DNA from: Himantopus leucocephalus
Lineage: Eukaryota; Chordata; Aves; Charadriiformes; Recurvirostridae
Reading direction: 5' to 3'
Length of the DNA stretch: 64,000 nucleotides
Assembly: GCA_003993805.1 (NCBI GenBank)
Contig: RSEF01000004.1
Location: 73,816,054-73,880,053, forward strand
Shown here: positions 24,771-38,492 of the stretch, one piece after another
Layout of the letters: each line of letters begins with the position of its first letter
How positions within the stretch are numbered: position 1 is the first letter of the stretch
The notes under the pieces: generated by a model
What the model was told of the DNA's origin: nothing
Seen by the model: only the letters and a program-made list of their open reading frames with translations
The model's database searches: none
Translations under genes and position numbers: made by a program

Positions 24771-27511
24771 TTACATTTAAAGTTCTCTCAAACAGGATCT
24801 TACATTACCAAATAAATAACAAAGGACTAGCCATAGCTCAGAAAGCTTTCAAAATCTGACAATTTTGATAACATATTAAAAACATGCAAGGGACTATATT
24901 AAAAAAACTCACACAAACCCTTCCATTTCTTTCTCTAAATTTGATATTCACTGTGAATTAGAGCTTGTGTTTCAGAGAAACACCACCCTATTGTTTAAAC
25001 TTTTCCAATGCTGAAAAATCCAGCCCCTCCCCATGTGAACTGGTCTAAAAATTAGTTCACTTAAAAAGTATCTTATGTTTACTCTGAGTATATAGTGATG
25101 TGATTTTGTTATAGTTTTGCTTGATTATCAAAGCCGTCTCTTCTGTAAGGACGTAGGCGGTATAACAGATTCACATACTTACGTTACTGACTTTTGATCA
25201 GTCAAATTACTTTTTACCATTATTGTCAATTAGCTCAACAGACTTCCCTTCCCAGCCTACTGACCAGAGTAAGTTGTGCAAGGAATGGAACTAGATTGCC
25301 TCCCTTACTAGATTAGCATTCAAACCATTAAATTAGAAATGCTCATTCTTTCTTCAGTGAGTATATACTTCTTATATATGAAGCTGAACCACTGTCTTTA
25401 ACTGGAGAGACTAACAGCCTGTCTCCCCTTTCTGTTCCCCTCCAGTCTGGTGGTTAAAGCATATACCAGGAGGTGAGAGCTTGGCTCTTCTAAGTTGGAA
25501 GAGGGAAATAAATCGATTATTCCCACATCCACAGAGGAATACTAACTGCAAAACCTACAGGGTAAGGGGACAGGCAGGGAAAACTGCTTCTGTGGCCGTG
25601 TTCTGAATGAAAAGATGGAATGGGACGTCCTTGTAAAAAAGGAATTAGGTACCAGTTCCAGGAAAGCAGTCAGCATCTGCTGACTGAAGCGAGAATGGAG
25701 CGGCTGGAGTACTGAGACACACCTTACTCTCACTGCTTTCATAAGCTAGCTCTTTGGAGATTTTTTTGTTTGTTTTTTTTAATAATTTTTTTCCAATAAT
25801 TTTTTTTCATCCTAATTGCTCCTCTAGGCTGTGTAGGAGCCTTATTTTTTAGTTCAGAGCTACAAACTGTTAAAGTGACAAGATCAATAGAAATTGGGGA
25901 CTGATGTTTAAACCACAAGGGTACACAGAGTGAATAAATATCTTCATGTTAGATGGGAGGTCAAAGAAACGGAAGGCCGTGCAAATACTTAGGTACTGTT
26001 ATCAGCTGTATCTCCTCTGCAATACATCTGAGAAACCCTTCTTAATGTGAGTTGAAATCAGCAAGTTTCTATGTTATTGTCTAATAAAAACCTGTTTTAT
26101 TAAAAACATAGCAGGCCTATTCTAGCATTTTTCGTACCATCCCTGTTCTTTGCTCGTGTTCCAGAATGAAGTGTTCAGACTGCTTAAATGCTAAGCACTG
26201 AAAATACTGCCCTTAGTTTTACAAGAACATGAAGTATGCACATTTCTTAGTTTATGTGTAATGAAGTTCCCACTGCACAAATCTGATTGCTGGTACAGAA
26301 AATACAAATAAAGTAGGAAATACAGCTGGGAAAAGAAAAGTGCTTCCAGCTATTCAGGTATTAAATTCTGCTCTATTTCTATATTTGAAGAAATACTGCA
26401 GGCTTTTTATTATGAATCACCCTGTTGCCATTCAAAAGCATATTTAAAAATCTAGATGTGAAGTCAAGAAAACATGGTTTCATAATTATCCAATGATAAA
26501 TCGTAGTAACTAAATGCCTATGCTCATTATGGGTACCAATACGGACAAGGAGAATATTAACTATTTTTGAATGTGAAATGTATACATTTACAGGCAATTA
26601 ATCTCATTTACGGAAAAAAAAATTACTACTTTATGTATTTCTGACCAACCACTAAGCTGGTCTAAAAATAATTTCCAAGCGGACTGAATGAAAAACAATG
26701 ATTATATGAAGCAGCATTTGCAGTATATATCTCTAAAGACATTTCCACAAGTTTGGGCTGTTATTCATGTTATTGTTAGTCTACATAGTATTCAACCCAG
26801 GAAAAATACTTTTGTATTAAGTATTAATACAGTTGTGTCTGCTTAAGCATTTTATACAAGGTATCAGAAAAACTGTTTCTGAACAATGGTTTATATACAA
26901 AAAGTATCCTTTTACCTTAGTCATTTCAATTTTAAGTACAAATGGCTGTATGGCATTTCAATTACAATGGCTCTAATGATAGAGATCACACATTTTGTGG
27001 CACAAATTTGTTAATCCCCTGAAGCTGCTCTATTATTGATGTTATCAAGGCACCCTCAAGTCAGCAGTATTCCAACATGAAAGTTTACTTTCTGTTGGAA
27101 AAGTGATCATGCAAAATTTGCACCTTCTTGCTCACGATATATTCTTACCTAACTGAAAATTTATTGTGATAAAACCAATTTCAACGTGTTCCCTACAGAA
27201 GAACAGAATAAAGTCTTTTTGGACAGTTTTGGGGAAAAAATCTGATTACACATGCTTACACCCACTGAAACAGCAAGATACGATAGGAAGGCTCTTCCTG
27301 AGCTTTCAATGTAACAGTGTAAAAACAGTTTCAAATGAGCACAGGAAAAGTACAAGGGATGACAGATTTTAAGACTACATTAGCATGTCCTACTTTTAAA
27401 GCATGTTCTAAAATACAATAAAGATCTTTGAAGAACAGTATTTTAAATTATTTCAATGGAATGTAAATGTCAAATTTTATCCTTATTTTAAGCAAACAGC
27501 TGAATGCGCAA

Positions 27512-27542
27512 TTTCTATTTAAATTCAGAATTTAAATAGAAA
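27512..27542. repeat. Perfect 15-base inverted repeat with one central base
   Basis: The left arm, TTTCTATTTAAATTC, is the exact reverse complement of the right arm, GAATTTAAATAGAAA, with a single A between. The palindrome is AT-rich, sits in an ATP8A1 intron and could extrude as a cruciform or form an RNA hairpin. No known family is recognised. Confidence 0.9.
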
Positions 27543-27707
27543 ATTCCCATCCTAAGATTGTTTGATAGGAAAACATCAAGAGGTAAAGCCTACAATCTTA
27601 GTTGTATTTAAATGCATGCAATATCAGGTCAACACAGTCGTATAAATCTGCAACAAATATATTCTAGCTGAAAAAACAGCCATAAAATTTAACACTAATA
27701 TACTTAG

Positions 27708-28815
27708 AATCACAGAATAGTTTGGGTTGAAAGGGACTTTTAAAGATCATCTAGTCCAATGCCCCTGCAACAAGCAGGGACATCTTCAACTAGATGAGGT
27801 TGCTCAGAGCCCCATCATGTTTCCAGGGCTGGGACACCTACCACCTCTCTGGGCAACCTGTGACAGCATTTCACCACTCTCACTGTAAAATATTTCTTCC
27901 TGATATCTAGTCTAAATCTACCCTATTTCAGTTTAAAACCATTACCCCTTGTCCTATCACTGCAGACCCTGCTAAAAAGTCTGTCCCCATCTTTCCTGTA
28001 GGCCCCCTTTAAGTACTGAAAGGCCGCAATAAGGTCTCCCTGGAGCCTTCTCTTCTCCAGGCTGAACAACCCCAACTCTCTCAGCCCACCCTCATAGCAG
28101 AGGTGCTCCAGCCCTCTGATCATCTTTGTTGCCCTCCTCTGGACCCGCTCCAACAGGTCCATCTGCTTCTTATGTTGAGGACCCCAGAGCTGGACACAGT
28201 ATTCCAGGTGGGGTCTCATGAGAGCAGAGTAGAGGGACAGAATCACCTCTCTCGACCTGCTGGCCAGACTTCTTTTGATGTAGCCCATGATGTGGTTGGC
28301 CTTCTGGGTTGTGAGCGTACATTGTTGGCTCACCTCCAGCTTTTCATCCATGAGTACCCCCAAGTCATTCTCCGCAGGGCTACTCTCAATCCCTTCATCC
28401 CCCAGGCTGTATTGATACTGGGTGTTGCCCCAGCCCAGGTGCAGGACCCTGCACTTGGCCTTGTTGAACCTCATGAGGTTCAGGCCCACTTCTCAAGATT
28501 GTCCAGGTCCCTCTGGATGGCATCTTGTCCCTCAGGTGTGTCAACCACACCACTCAGCTTGGTGTCATCCACAAACTTGCTGAGGGTGCACTCAATCCCA
28601 CAGTCTATGTCATTGACAAAGATGTTAAAACAGTACTGGTCCCAGTAAAGACCCCTGAGGGACACCACTTGTCACCGATCTCCATCTGGACGTTGAGCTG
28701 TTGACCACTACCTTCTGGATGAGACCATCCAACCAATTCCTCATCCACTGAACAGCCCACCCATCAAATCAATATCTCTCCAATCCAGAGAGAAGGATGT
28801 TGTGGGAGACTGTAG
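27708..28815 (-). mobile_element. CR1 LINE, ~1.1 kb with broken reverse-transcriptase end
   Basis: The longest CR1 copy here, in the same orientation as ATP8A1. The first part (28,668 down to 28,480) encodes an RT core segment with an FVDDTKL motif, the YVDD-type catalytic box. The frame is then interrupted near 28,485. The following frame, read down to 27,923, encodes the RT C-terminus ([38 protein letters not shown]) and the [11 protein letters not shown] motif. The CR1 3' UTR follows. It lacks the endonuclease and most of the ORF, so it cannot move on its own. Confidence 0.95.
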
Positions 28816-29411
28816 GTCTTCTAAGTAACCATTCAGATACTGTCTGATTACAGCACCTAGCCAATAGTAGAAACCTGACCTGTTATCTGTTGAAGTTGAG
28901 CCTCTTATTTTGTGTTGTAGTATTTTTAAGATGGGAATGGACAGAGTGGAAAAGTTCCCGAGTTATCTTTCTCACTATTTCCCAGTTACTTCTTAATCAA
29001 ACAGTGATTTACATCTTCTTAGGTTATTTTGGCATTTCATGAAAACAAATCCCTTCTGCTACAATGTAAAAAAGTACTTCCAGAGGTATGCACACTAGAA
29101 CAATATTATTTGGTGCTGAAGAATACATAGTAAGTTTGTAAAAAATAACTATTTGATCTTGCATGAAAAGCACAACAACTCAAGGATAAGAGAGTCTCAT
29201 GTATATATTTAAAACAGATGTAGAGGACATTCCTTACCAATTTAACTACTGACTCTGCACTGGTAATTAGTTAATCCAGGCTTCTGCAACTTGGGAGACT
29301 CAAAAATGTTTACAATAGTTCAATTAAATTTCTGAAGATGCAAGTAAGTCAGTTCATGAGACCATTCCTTTAACAAAGAATACTTTCTCTATAAAGGGTG
29401 AAGTTTTGACT

Positions 29412-29624
29412 TGTTTACCTAAATTAAGATATAATTAAAAAAACCCAAACACGCAGGGAATAAATCCTTAAGAGATACTAAGATGTCTAACATCCATTGA
29501 TTTGTATGTTAGGTGGGNTGTTTACCTAAATTAAGATATAATTAAAAAAACCCAAACATGCAGGGAATAAATCCTTAAGGGATACTAAGATGTCTAACAT
29601 CCATTGATTTGTATGTTAGGTGGG
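29412..29624. repeat. 106-base direct duplication around a single N
   Basis: Copy 1 is 29,412-29,517, copy 2 is 29,519-29,624, and one N lies between. I see only two differences: acgcaggg/atgcaggg and aagagata/aagggata. A direct repeat with exactly one N at its junction is what unmerged contig ends, or two alleles laid end to end, would produce. It is unlikely to be a biological tandem repeat. Confidence 0.85.
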
Positions 29625-31676
29625 TACTTGCATACTTTAAAGAATACAGACCTAAAAATAACTTTGTGGAAAAGGAACGGATCTAAGACAGACATTCTGG
29701 CAGGTAACTAAACCACCTTCATGAAGCCCTTCTAATGACTTAACTGTGGGATAAAAAGATAATTATAAAACTAGTGGTGAAAACACCGAGTTCCTCTTAC
29801 CAAAATAAGAAGGGATTTGGAAGACATTCTGTAGGATGAAGGAAGAGCATACTGCTTAGAGAGCGGAAGTAGAAGTAGCTGCATTTGGGAATACAAGAGA
29901 AGTCTTGGGAATGCAGGTATGGAACACTAAGAAGGGACATTACCTTACTTTCTTCTACATCCACAAGATGTTCCCCTTTTAGCGCTGTCTAGTACTAACG
30001 TCTGCTTTCTTTTCTGTAATTCATTCTTTTACAACTTTTGCTCTTTGCAGAAGAGCATACAGCATAGCTTGCTTCTGGCTCAAAGCTCAGCACATTGATA
30101 TATAAGTTGGTTAATTTGGAGGAAGATCTTGCCCTGAAGCTGCCTTAATGAGCGCTGCCACTGGAGAGAGGCATCCGTAACAATCAATTTAGATCACATT
30201 TAAAGCACTGTTGGGTCTTGCAGTGATGAGGAAAAGTATGCTCAATGAAGGAACTGTCATCAACTAGGGGATTTTGCAGTACTTCCAGTATAAAGCTGCT
30301 GCCACAAAGACAGCATATAGAGCCTGACGGGAGATACTATACAGGTATGTGCTCCTATGTAGGCCACCACACTAGATTAGGTGTTCCACAGGTGGTGGGA
30401 TGAGCTTCCAGGCCTCACCGTATGTCCCCTGGAATTCGTCTATGGTACCAGTGAAGATAAACTCCACGAGAGACAAAACATTATTGTGAAAATAATTTCT
30501 AGGAAAAGAAAAGTAGGAGTAAACACACGAGCTGGATATTCCAGTCATTAGAAATGGTAGTTATCACTTTGGTATCCAATGTAATTTGGTCTCAACCTGG
30601 TAAATCCTTGTAAGCTGATTCCCACAGAACTGGAGGAGGGATACAGTAAGATTGAAGGAGAAAGGGAACTTAAGTATCTTTAGGAACAAAAGGTGCTTCC
30701 TGAAAACTGAATGTACAATAAAAGAAGTGGCTGTTTGTGTTTTTTCTGGTCTCTTTCCATGCATACCTCAGCAAGAAAAATGCCTACTTGGCTAAGCCCT
30801 TTGCCATAAAGATACTAAAAAACCAGCAGTCCACCGGAAAGAAAGAACAGGAAAAATCAAGTATCAACGCTTTTGGCTTTTTTTACACTTCACAAAACTC
30901 ATGAAAGTGAAGGCAAGGAAAGAAAGCTCTAGCTCAGCCAAATGGCATTAATGAATTGGAAGCGGGGGAGAGGGGGGCTTGGTCATCTCATACGCCCGTT
31001 CAGCAAGTGCTTGCTACGAGTTCAGCTAGGGTTAAAAAGTCTCATGTATTTTAGTGAGTGCACACCTTTATGCTGAGTTTACACAAAGAAATTGTCCAGT
31101 TGTTCAGTTTTACCTTCTCCCTTTTCAAATTACCTGCCTGACCCATGAAGGAGGATGTAACAAGGAAATTCTTGTGGAGTCTTTAAGTTTAGCCTATATG
31201 AGGTAAGAAATAATTTTGTCAAATTTGTTTGCTCTGAACTCGCACTAAACACAAAGCCAGCTTGTTCTATTCAATTTCAGCAATCCTAGACAGATTTTGC
31301 TGTTTTCCCCCATGCTACCAAGAAGGTTTAAAAATTATTCTTTTTTTATCGTGCCTAGGCCCAATTTATAACTATACTAGTGAAGGATGCAGGTTTAAAC
31401 TCACTTTGTATTAATTGTTAACACAGTCAGAAGTGACAGAATTAAAATTGTACCTCAAGTTTGTTCTATACGTAATAACTAGAACTGTAACAGTCAGCTA
31501 CAAAGAAACACAGCAGTTAAAGCCCTTGGTAAAACCTACATCGAAGTGTATGAAAAAAACATACGGGCTAAGTAGACCTGAAACCTCTTTACAGACACCT
31601 TCTGTTTGCATGGATTTTGAAAAATAACCTTTTGTCTTTCATATATGTATAAGACTGAAAATATTTAGCTTGCCTT

Positions 31677-31697
31677 TTTTTTTTTTTTTTAAAAAAN
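31677..31697. other. N-linked homopolymer (T then A, single N)
   Basis: A T run followed by six A and a single N, 35 bases from the donor side of the next ATP8A1 exon. The homopolymer and N combination matches the other suspected assembly scars. The exon itself is unaffected. Confidence 0.8.
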
Positions 31698-31731
31698 TTA
31701 AAAGACAATGATCTACAGATTTTTACAGTAC

Positions 31732-31824
31732 CTCTTGCCATGCACAACTGCCCCAGGATCCTCAGACTTTGCTTCCAACTCCTGAACTTCATCTACCAGT
31801 GTCTTAAAAGTAGCTCTCTTTACT
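31732..31824 (-). CDS. ATP8A1: ATP8A1 coding exon (start of cytosolic tail)
   Basis: 93 bases with a TTACAG acceptor and GTACTG donor. It completes a Val codon, then encodes VKRATFKTLVDEVQELEAKS and a short EDPGAVVHGK stretch, ending in the first two bases of a Ser codon. This is the amphipathic helix just after M10 on the cytosolic side, common to ATP8A1 and ATP8A2. The VQELEAKS run agrees with the ATP8A1 sequence I recall. The donor is GTACTG rather than GTAAGT, a weaker match to consensus. Confidence 0.95.
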
Positions 31825-32230
31825 CTGTAAGTAATACAAAATACTGCCAGATTTACTCTTCTTGAAAGTAAAAGAACAAATTGCTTTAACAGTTATATAA
31901 ACATTCAATTTACAAATCCATTTTCTCAGATGACTTACAATTAAGCTTTACAAGAAGAAATGTTATAAAGCAAGTCTAAATAATATATTCTATCAGCTGT
32001 TCTTGCAAAATTAGTTACAACAAATATTTATTAAAAATACTTGACAATTATTGAAACATTAAAAATACTAAAAACACTTGTAATAAAGTTTGTCAAAAAC
32101 AAACAAGGTGAAAAATGATTTTGTATAATCACCAGAGCTGATCTTCATTTGCTTTTCTTATATTAGTAATTAGAACGCACATTTAAAAGTCAGTACTTTC
32201 TCCCGTAAACCTCGGCATTTCTGTACTCAC
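31825..32230 (-). other. ATP8A1 intron (406 bases)
   Basis: A short AT-rich intron with donor GTGAGTAC and acceptor TTACAG. Nothing else was recognised. Confidence 0.9.
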
Positions 32231-32319
32231 ACTTTGTATACTACATCAAAAAGTAAAGCTGTCATAGGAATACATAGAAGTCCCATCCAAAACACTCCCG
32301 AGCTGAACAGCATAGCTGC
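32231..32319 (-). CDS. ATP8A1: ATP8A1 coding exon (transmembrane helix M10)
   Basis: 89 bases with a CCTCCAG acceptor and GTGAGT donor. It encodes AAMLFSSGVFWMGLLCIPMT followed by ALLFDVVYK and two bases of a Val codon. The roughly 20 hydrophobic residues form M10, the last membrane helix. DVVYKV is the membrane-cytosol boundary before the regulatory tail. Compared with the human sequence I recall, several hydrophobic residues differ conservatively (for example LLCIPM where human has LLFIPV). No break is seen. Confidence 0.95.
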
Positions 32320-35300
32320 CTGGAGGAAAAAAAGCACAAAATGGGATGATTTTATGACAAGAACTAGGAAAAAACCTCAGAAATATCAATTACTTGGTTG
32401 AAGGTATCAAAAGCAAACTTAAATGAACCATTCTAGACTCTCTAACGTGAAAAAAAACTTTAACTCCTTTCTAAAATCCCCGGAGTCGCTATAGAAATCC
32501 AGTAGAAAGTAAGCACTAATTCATGTTAAGAAGCTGGTAGAAAGACCACACTGCTTAGCTCTTTGAGAGAGGGGAATCTACCCCTCCACAACCCTGCTCT
32601 ACACCACTATGCTGACTGTAGACATTTCCATTAAAATCAGATTTATTGAAAATCCATCCCCCCCACTCGCACAATCTTCGTCAATATACTGCGAGCACAA
32701 CTTCGTCTTTGCAATCAGCCCTAACAGGATATAATGGTTCCTGACCCTTGATATGGATATCGGACACTGTTACAATCATTTTGCAATATTATTTGGATCA
32801 AAGTTATCTCCAACAAAAATCACTGTACCACAGTTCCCACACTGCCACGGACTCCTGTTCAATGAACAGCTTAAAAATGAGAACTAAGAAAACAATTAAT
32901 TACATAATTACGGAAGTATGTGACATATTGTATAATGAACATCTAACATTAATGCACGGTGAAGTATTTGCAAATCAGATCATTGCTTTTAGCTGCATGT
33001 TCGCTTTTTTAAACACTGCTTTCTATTAATACATAGGAATTTCTTCTGCTTATAACTGAACTTGGTCTGTAAACATACTAAAACACAAACTAAAAAGTAA
33101 AACACACTAAAAAGCCAAAACAAACATCATAATGTATGGACATTAAAGGAAAAAACCCACTTTAATCTACCCGTGTAATTCATGCCCAAGTATCGACATC
33201 AATAATGTTATGGATGCAGAGAGTATGATAAATACTTAATGAAGTGTATTACCGAAAGATTGTTTTGCAGTCGGTATTAAAAATACCTTTGTAATGTAAT
33301 TAGATTGCAGAGAGATTGAAAGTAACATTGCTACACAACGATACCTTTTCAAATCCTTTGCTTCATTACTTGGAATCTAATTCTTTTCAAAGGTTAGACC
33401 TCAGTACGTAACTAAAATAAACAAGCTGAAATTCTACTAATATTATTTAGCAGACAAATGCAAGTAGCTTGCAGTAGCTAAAGCCTAATTTCGTAATGTG
33501 TATATACAAATGTTTTAGAATTATACTTGATATGTTCATGTGTAAAAACAGAAGTGAGTTATTTTCAGAAAAGTATCATTCTCATATAGGTAAAAAGTTC
33601 TATTTACCTTGTTTTCATATCCAAATCCCTACTGACACTGATTCTTTGGAAAGCATTAGAATGTATTCGAACTGAAAATTTGGTAAACTTTCCACAGCTA
33701 CGTTAAAAGGACAGAGATATTGCCCTGAGGTTCTAGTAATTATTTCTGCCAACAGCTGTCAGCAAAGGTGTAAACACTGAGCAGCGACAGGTTCAAAATA
33801 AAACAATTCACATTTTCAACGAAGAAAAAAATAGAAAATTTTGTATCAGGAAGTGGAGAAAATGTATTAGCACAGGCACTTTATAAGCAAAACATGACTT
33901 TTGACATACTCGATGAAATACCAATTTCCTAAAACAGCAGCTAATAGGAAATGTCCATCACAACTACATTTTGCAAGACTTTGTATAATTAAGTAGCAAT
34001 TAGATAGATTAACTTTCCTAAAAAACAAGAAAAAGCATAAAATATACAACCTGAACGAATTATGACTCCTACTTCCTATTATTAACACCACTTTTTAATT
34101 TATAAGAACATAGCAAAGAGCTGTGCTTGCGTTAGCCACCCTGTATTAAATGTTTGCTGGTGAAACAGCAAAAGTGATAATGTAGGTCTTAGGATGTTAA
34201 TTCTGACCATTGTAATGCTAACTATGAATGAAGGAACAACTGGCGCCTACTATTCAGTCCATCCAGCCTTTGGCTTTACAAATGAACAACATGAATTGAG
34301 GAAAAAAAAAAAGTTTTTCTGCGTCATATTTGAAAGCCTGTCAGATTTTTTTTTTTTCTTTTACAGAGTTAATCCAAACCTAAAAGATTTAAAGCCGACA
34401 TTCGCATTAAAGACAGAGGGCCTCTTTGTATTTTTTGGACGAAGAGGGGAAAAAATAAAATCCCACAGAGGTATTTCCTTCCTTTCTGTACAAGAAAGCT
34501 CCCCCCTCACTCTGTAGAAAACATTTTTGTCTCTAACTTTTCACATCTCTCTACACATAGGCAGGTCATCTGGGAAATGGCAAACCAATCCTTTTCAGAC
34601 AATGGCACTAACAGGAGCAGCCTGTTCTGGGGACGGACTCTGGCTGCCTCTGTTCGTGGTTTACAAATTGTTCCTAATGTGAGAGATTTGTGGTCCATGC
34701 CAAGTTTTCCCCCTTTAGGCCTTGTGAAACCAAATGGAATCTGCCACAAAAGTGGCTCCCAGGGGAATTCAGAAGTAATCCAAAATGAGAGCTGGGAAGC
34801 CTAGTTTATTGTAGGATTTACAAATCCTGCAGGGAGGATAAATAATTTGTCGTCTGGGGAGCTCATGCTCAATATTAGGACTTTCTAAAGTGAATTAACA
34901 TTGCTCATTAAGTGCATTTTACAGATTTTTAGATAAGTTCTTATTTTTTAAAAAAGAGAGAAAATGCTGCCCTTTCATGCCTTAGTGACAGATTAGAAAT
35001 CCTGGCTGCAAAACATTTTTAATGCACTAATGAAGATGTACTGTTCGGAAATTACATGCCAAAATGAACATTCCCTTTTTCTTCACTATGAAATGTTCTA
35101 CCGGAACTGCTAGCTTAGATTTTAAAAAGCCTTCTGAAAGTAAAGAAATAAAGATGAAAAGAACAGTAAAATTCTCGCTGCAGAAAAGCTTATGAAAACC
35201 ATTTTCAGTTTATTTCAGGTATCGTCTATGTACGTGTCCTCTCCTTATAAGCAGCAGAACTATTAAAATAATACCTCCTCAGCACCATCAAACCAGCTGC

Positions 35301-38300
35301 AGTTTCTCCTCTCAACAACCTGCAGAGACAACTTCATTGGTTTTTAGATATCTGCATGTGTTGCCTTCGTACATGCCAAAGTACTTACTGTTGTAACATT
35401 TAAACAGATTTGCATTTAGCTCCCAGTGCAATGAAGTTCCAACAAGTGAGTTCTTGTAACGCCTCTAGTCTTTCTTTGCTATTTTTCATCTCATAGGTCC
35501 TATTAATTAAGAACTAAGTAGGAACTCTGCTTATTAGGTATCTCAAAAAGGGTGTCCCTCCATTTGCTGCCAATACATTGAAAAGAAAACAAAGCCTTAC
35601 TGGCGTACACCGCACAGTAAGAGGCACTGAAACAGAGGGAGTACCAGGCAGCCATGAAGCAGAGACCTGTGGATATCTGCAGGCAGAATCTAGAAGTTCT
35701 TACTTGAACAAATCTCCTGTGAGATGAGAAAAATGAGTAAGGATAGACTAAGAAACATATCTTCCCTTTTCCCTAGCTCCTCTCGTTTTCTTCAGCTAAG
35801 AATACTACTAATCCATTGCAAGGTCGCCGATTTCCTCACTGCAAGTGGAATGTAGCCCAGAGCCATAATTAAGATTCTGGTCTTAACTATATAAGGGCAA
35901 ATAATAAATATCATCAATAATAAAAACATATAAACAAACCTCACAAACACAGATGTGTACTATAAATCCTAAAGCTTCATGGAGTACCTCTATGGTGACA
36001 TGGTGTATATAAGCATTAATGATGCTAGACAGAGCAATACAGAGAATTAACTGAGACTTAGGTCTCCTCCTACCAATGTGTCCTTAGTGCAGTCCCTTGT
36101 TTTGATGAATATTTTTATATTCTAAGTACCCATTGGAACACACATCTTGCCTTTTCCTAAAAAAAAAAAAAAAGCCAGCCCATTGTCTCTTCTGATCCAG
36201 TAAGTATTTGATTATTCCACACCAAGTGAAAGAGCAGAAGACGCAGTTCTCTGTTCAATCACCCTTTCAGCGGAAAGCATTACCCTGAAAGTTGCAAAGC
36301 ACAGAGAAACTTAAACCTGGCTTTTGCGTAACATTCATTCTGGGTGAATGATCTAGTATTAACTGTTGGATACACGGGTGTTTTAAAAAAACATAGGTGA
36401 TAAGGGTCGAACTGCGGGAGGTAGTTCAGGTTTGTGAATCATCAGATTAGCACTTCTCTCTAACCACAGTAAGGCATTTGAGCCCAGACAGGGATGAAAT
36501 GCAAGACTGCACCTTATTACATGTTCTTGTGACTAGTTTAGAGGGGTTGCTCATTTTCACTTTGCGAATTAAGTTCACATGCATTTAATTCCTTCCTTGC
36601 ATCTTCTGAAAGCCTAGGTTACTTCAATAGGTATTTCACATTTTGGGGAAAAAAAAGTAAAACAAACAAACCAGCAATAAATCACGGTGCCAGGAATAGC
36701 TCTTACGAAGAGAGATTATCCGTTGCTATCTCTGCTGACTTTAGATGGAAACAGTGATGGAAGTGCTTTCAAAGATAAAAAGCCAGAAAAGAGTAAAGAA
36801 AAAAGGCTTCCCAATACATATGAATACCTGGAAATTTCCTCAAAAAGCTGGAGAGGAGAATGACACACAAACAAAAAAAGCTTCCCTGAGAATTAGGAAG
36901 AGAAGCAGGTTCTGTTAGCAAATGTTTGGCTAACAAGGTTGAGCTACAGCTTGAACTAACTGCAAAAAAAAAAAAAAAAATTAGAAAATTAGAGAGAATT
37001 AACCACCTGGATGTGAAATTGGACAAGCTACAAAATATTGGCAAGGTGATATTTACTACACTACTTTTAATCATGCTTGTAATCAGAGAACATTAGTTAT
37101 TCTGCAAGAAAAGGCTAGACCATCCCCTTTTCCCTCAGAGTAAAAGATTCACAGGGAGACCTGTCTGAGTTGATTCAAAGATGACATAAGAAATAGCATC
37201 TGGCAAAGGAGATGTAAAGCCATGATGAGCAAATGAGTTCTGGTGGTTCTAGAGTTTGTTACCAGGATAGGGGCTGTCTGCACTGTAATGGGTGTAACAG
37301 GAAGGGGTACAGGAAACATCGAGTTTCACTAGAATTCGTAAAGAACTCAAGTAATTCCTCACTACTGCGCATCAGGAGAGAAAGCTGCTATGGAGAAAGA
37401 TGGCAGCTGAATGTCATTAATCTTTTAAGTGTCATTGTATGCACATGTGCAACAGCAATGTATACCGAATTTGATTCATAACATTTTAAACAGGAAAAAA
37501 GCCGTAACTTTTGTTTATAAAGGCGATTGGCAATAGTATGTTGAGGGGAAGAATTCAGTTAAATGCTGACATCAAGAAAAGATGAACCAATAAAAAGGAA
37601 GAATATTAGAATGGCAATACTACCAAGACAGACCATCATAAGCAGAGAAGGTAAATTTGGTAGTTCAAAGATCGGCTCTGCTGTTTCTGTTTGCACCTGT
37701 GCAGTTAAAGAACAAGAATGGGAATGTAACTATTGAATATGGAATAGGATCTTTGAAGTATGTCTGGGAATAGCAGACTCCGGCTAACAAATATCTAATA
37801 CTAGACTAAGTACCATTAAACCATGAAGGTCTGAGGACTTAAAATGGAAAGTACCTAATGGGAATTAATGGGAAAAGAAAAACCCCTTGTGAAAATATTC
37901 TGGATTCCTGAAGTGAACGACTAAAAGCAAACTTTAAATATAAAGAACTGAATAAGCTAAAATATGTTAGTATCGGGACAGTAACATAATTTTAGACTCT
38001 CAGGTGAGGACAGATGACTATGATGGGTATGTGACTAAAATGGGTATGTGTTATGGGATGAATTCTGATTCACTTTAAAAAAACTTCAATAAAATGACGC
38101 AGTTCTTTTATGAAGCAATAATATTCTCCACAAACATACACTGAAACATTTTATTTCTCTAAACAAGAGGTTCACATAGGTATAGAGGGGAAGACAGATA
38201 TAGATCACTGATTACTGTTTTGTAAAGACTCACAGGTCTGTAAAAGACAAGCTGGGGAAAAAACTTGGAGGGAGATGAAAAAGTGCTAAAAATCTGGGAA

Positions 38301-38392
38301 AATTCGTGTAGGGGCCTTTTGCTGAGAATGGCCTTGAAAAAGTTTTGGAATATGAAGGAAGACCCTAGCTTTTGCTGTTTAATTATTTTAAC

Positions 38393-38492
38393 NNNNNNNN
38401 NNNNNNNNNNNNNNNNNNNNNNNNNNNNNNNNNNNNNNNNNNNNNNNNNNNNNNNNNNNNNNNNNNNNNNNNNNNNNNNNNNNNNNNNNNNN
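38393..38492. other. Assembly gap (100 N)
   Basis: Exactly 100 Ns inside an ATP8A1 intron. The right flank enters a CR1 copy directly, so the gap was probably caused by the repeat and hides its upstream part. Confidence 0.98.

Larger units (their letters stand above)
23568..31731 (-). other. ATP8A1 intron (8.2 kb)
   Basis: A long intron containing two CR1 pieces in the same orientation as the gene, a perfect 31-base palindrome, a 106-base duplication around a single N, and N-linked homopolymers near 23,945-23,993 and 31,677-31,697. No further exon was recognised. Confidence 0.85.

Noticed and set aside
34194..34517. 107-codon plus-strand frame in the large intron
   Set aside because: Composed of low-complexity K- and F-rich stretches, antisense to the host gene, with no family resemblance.
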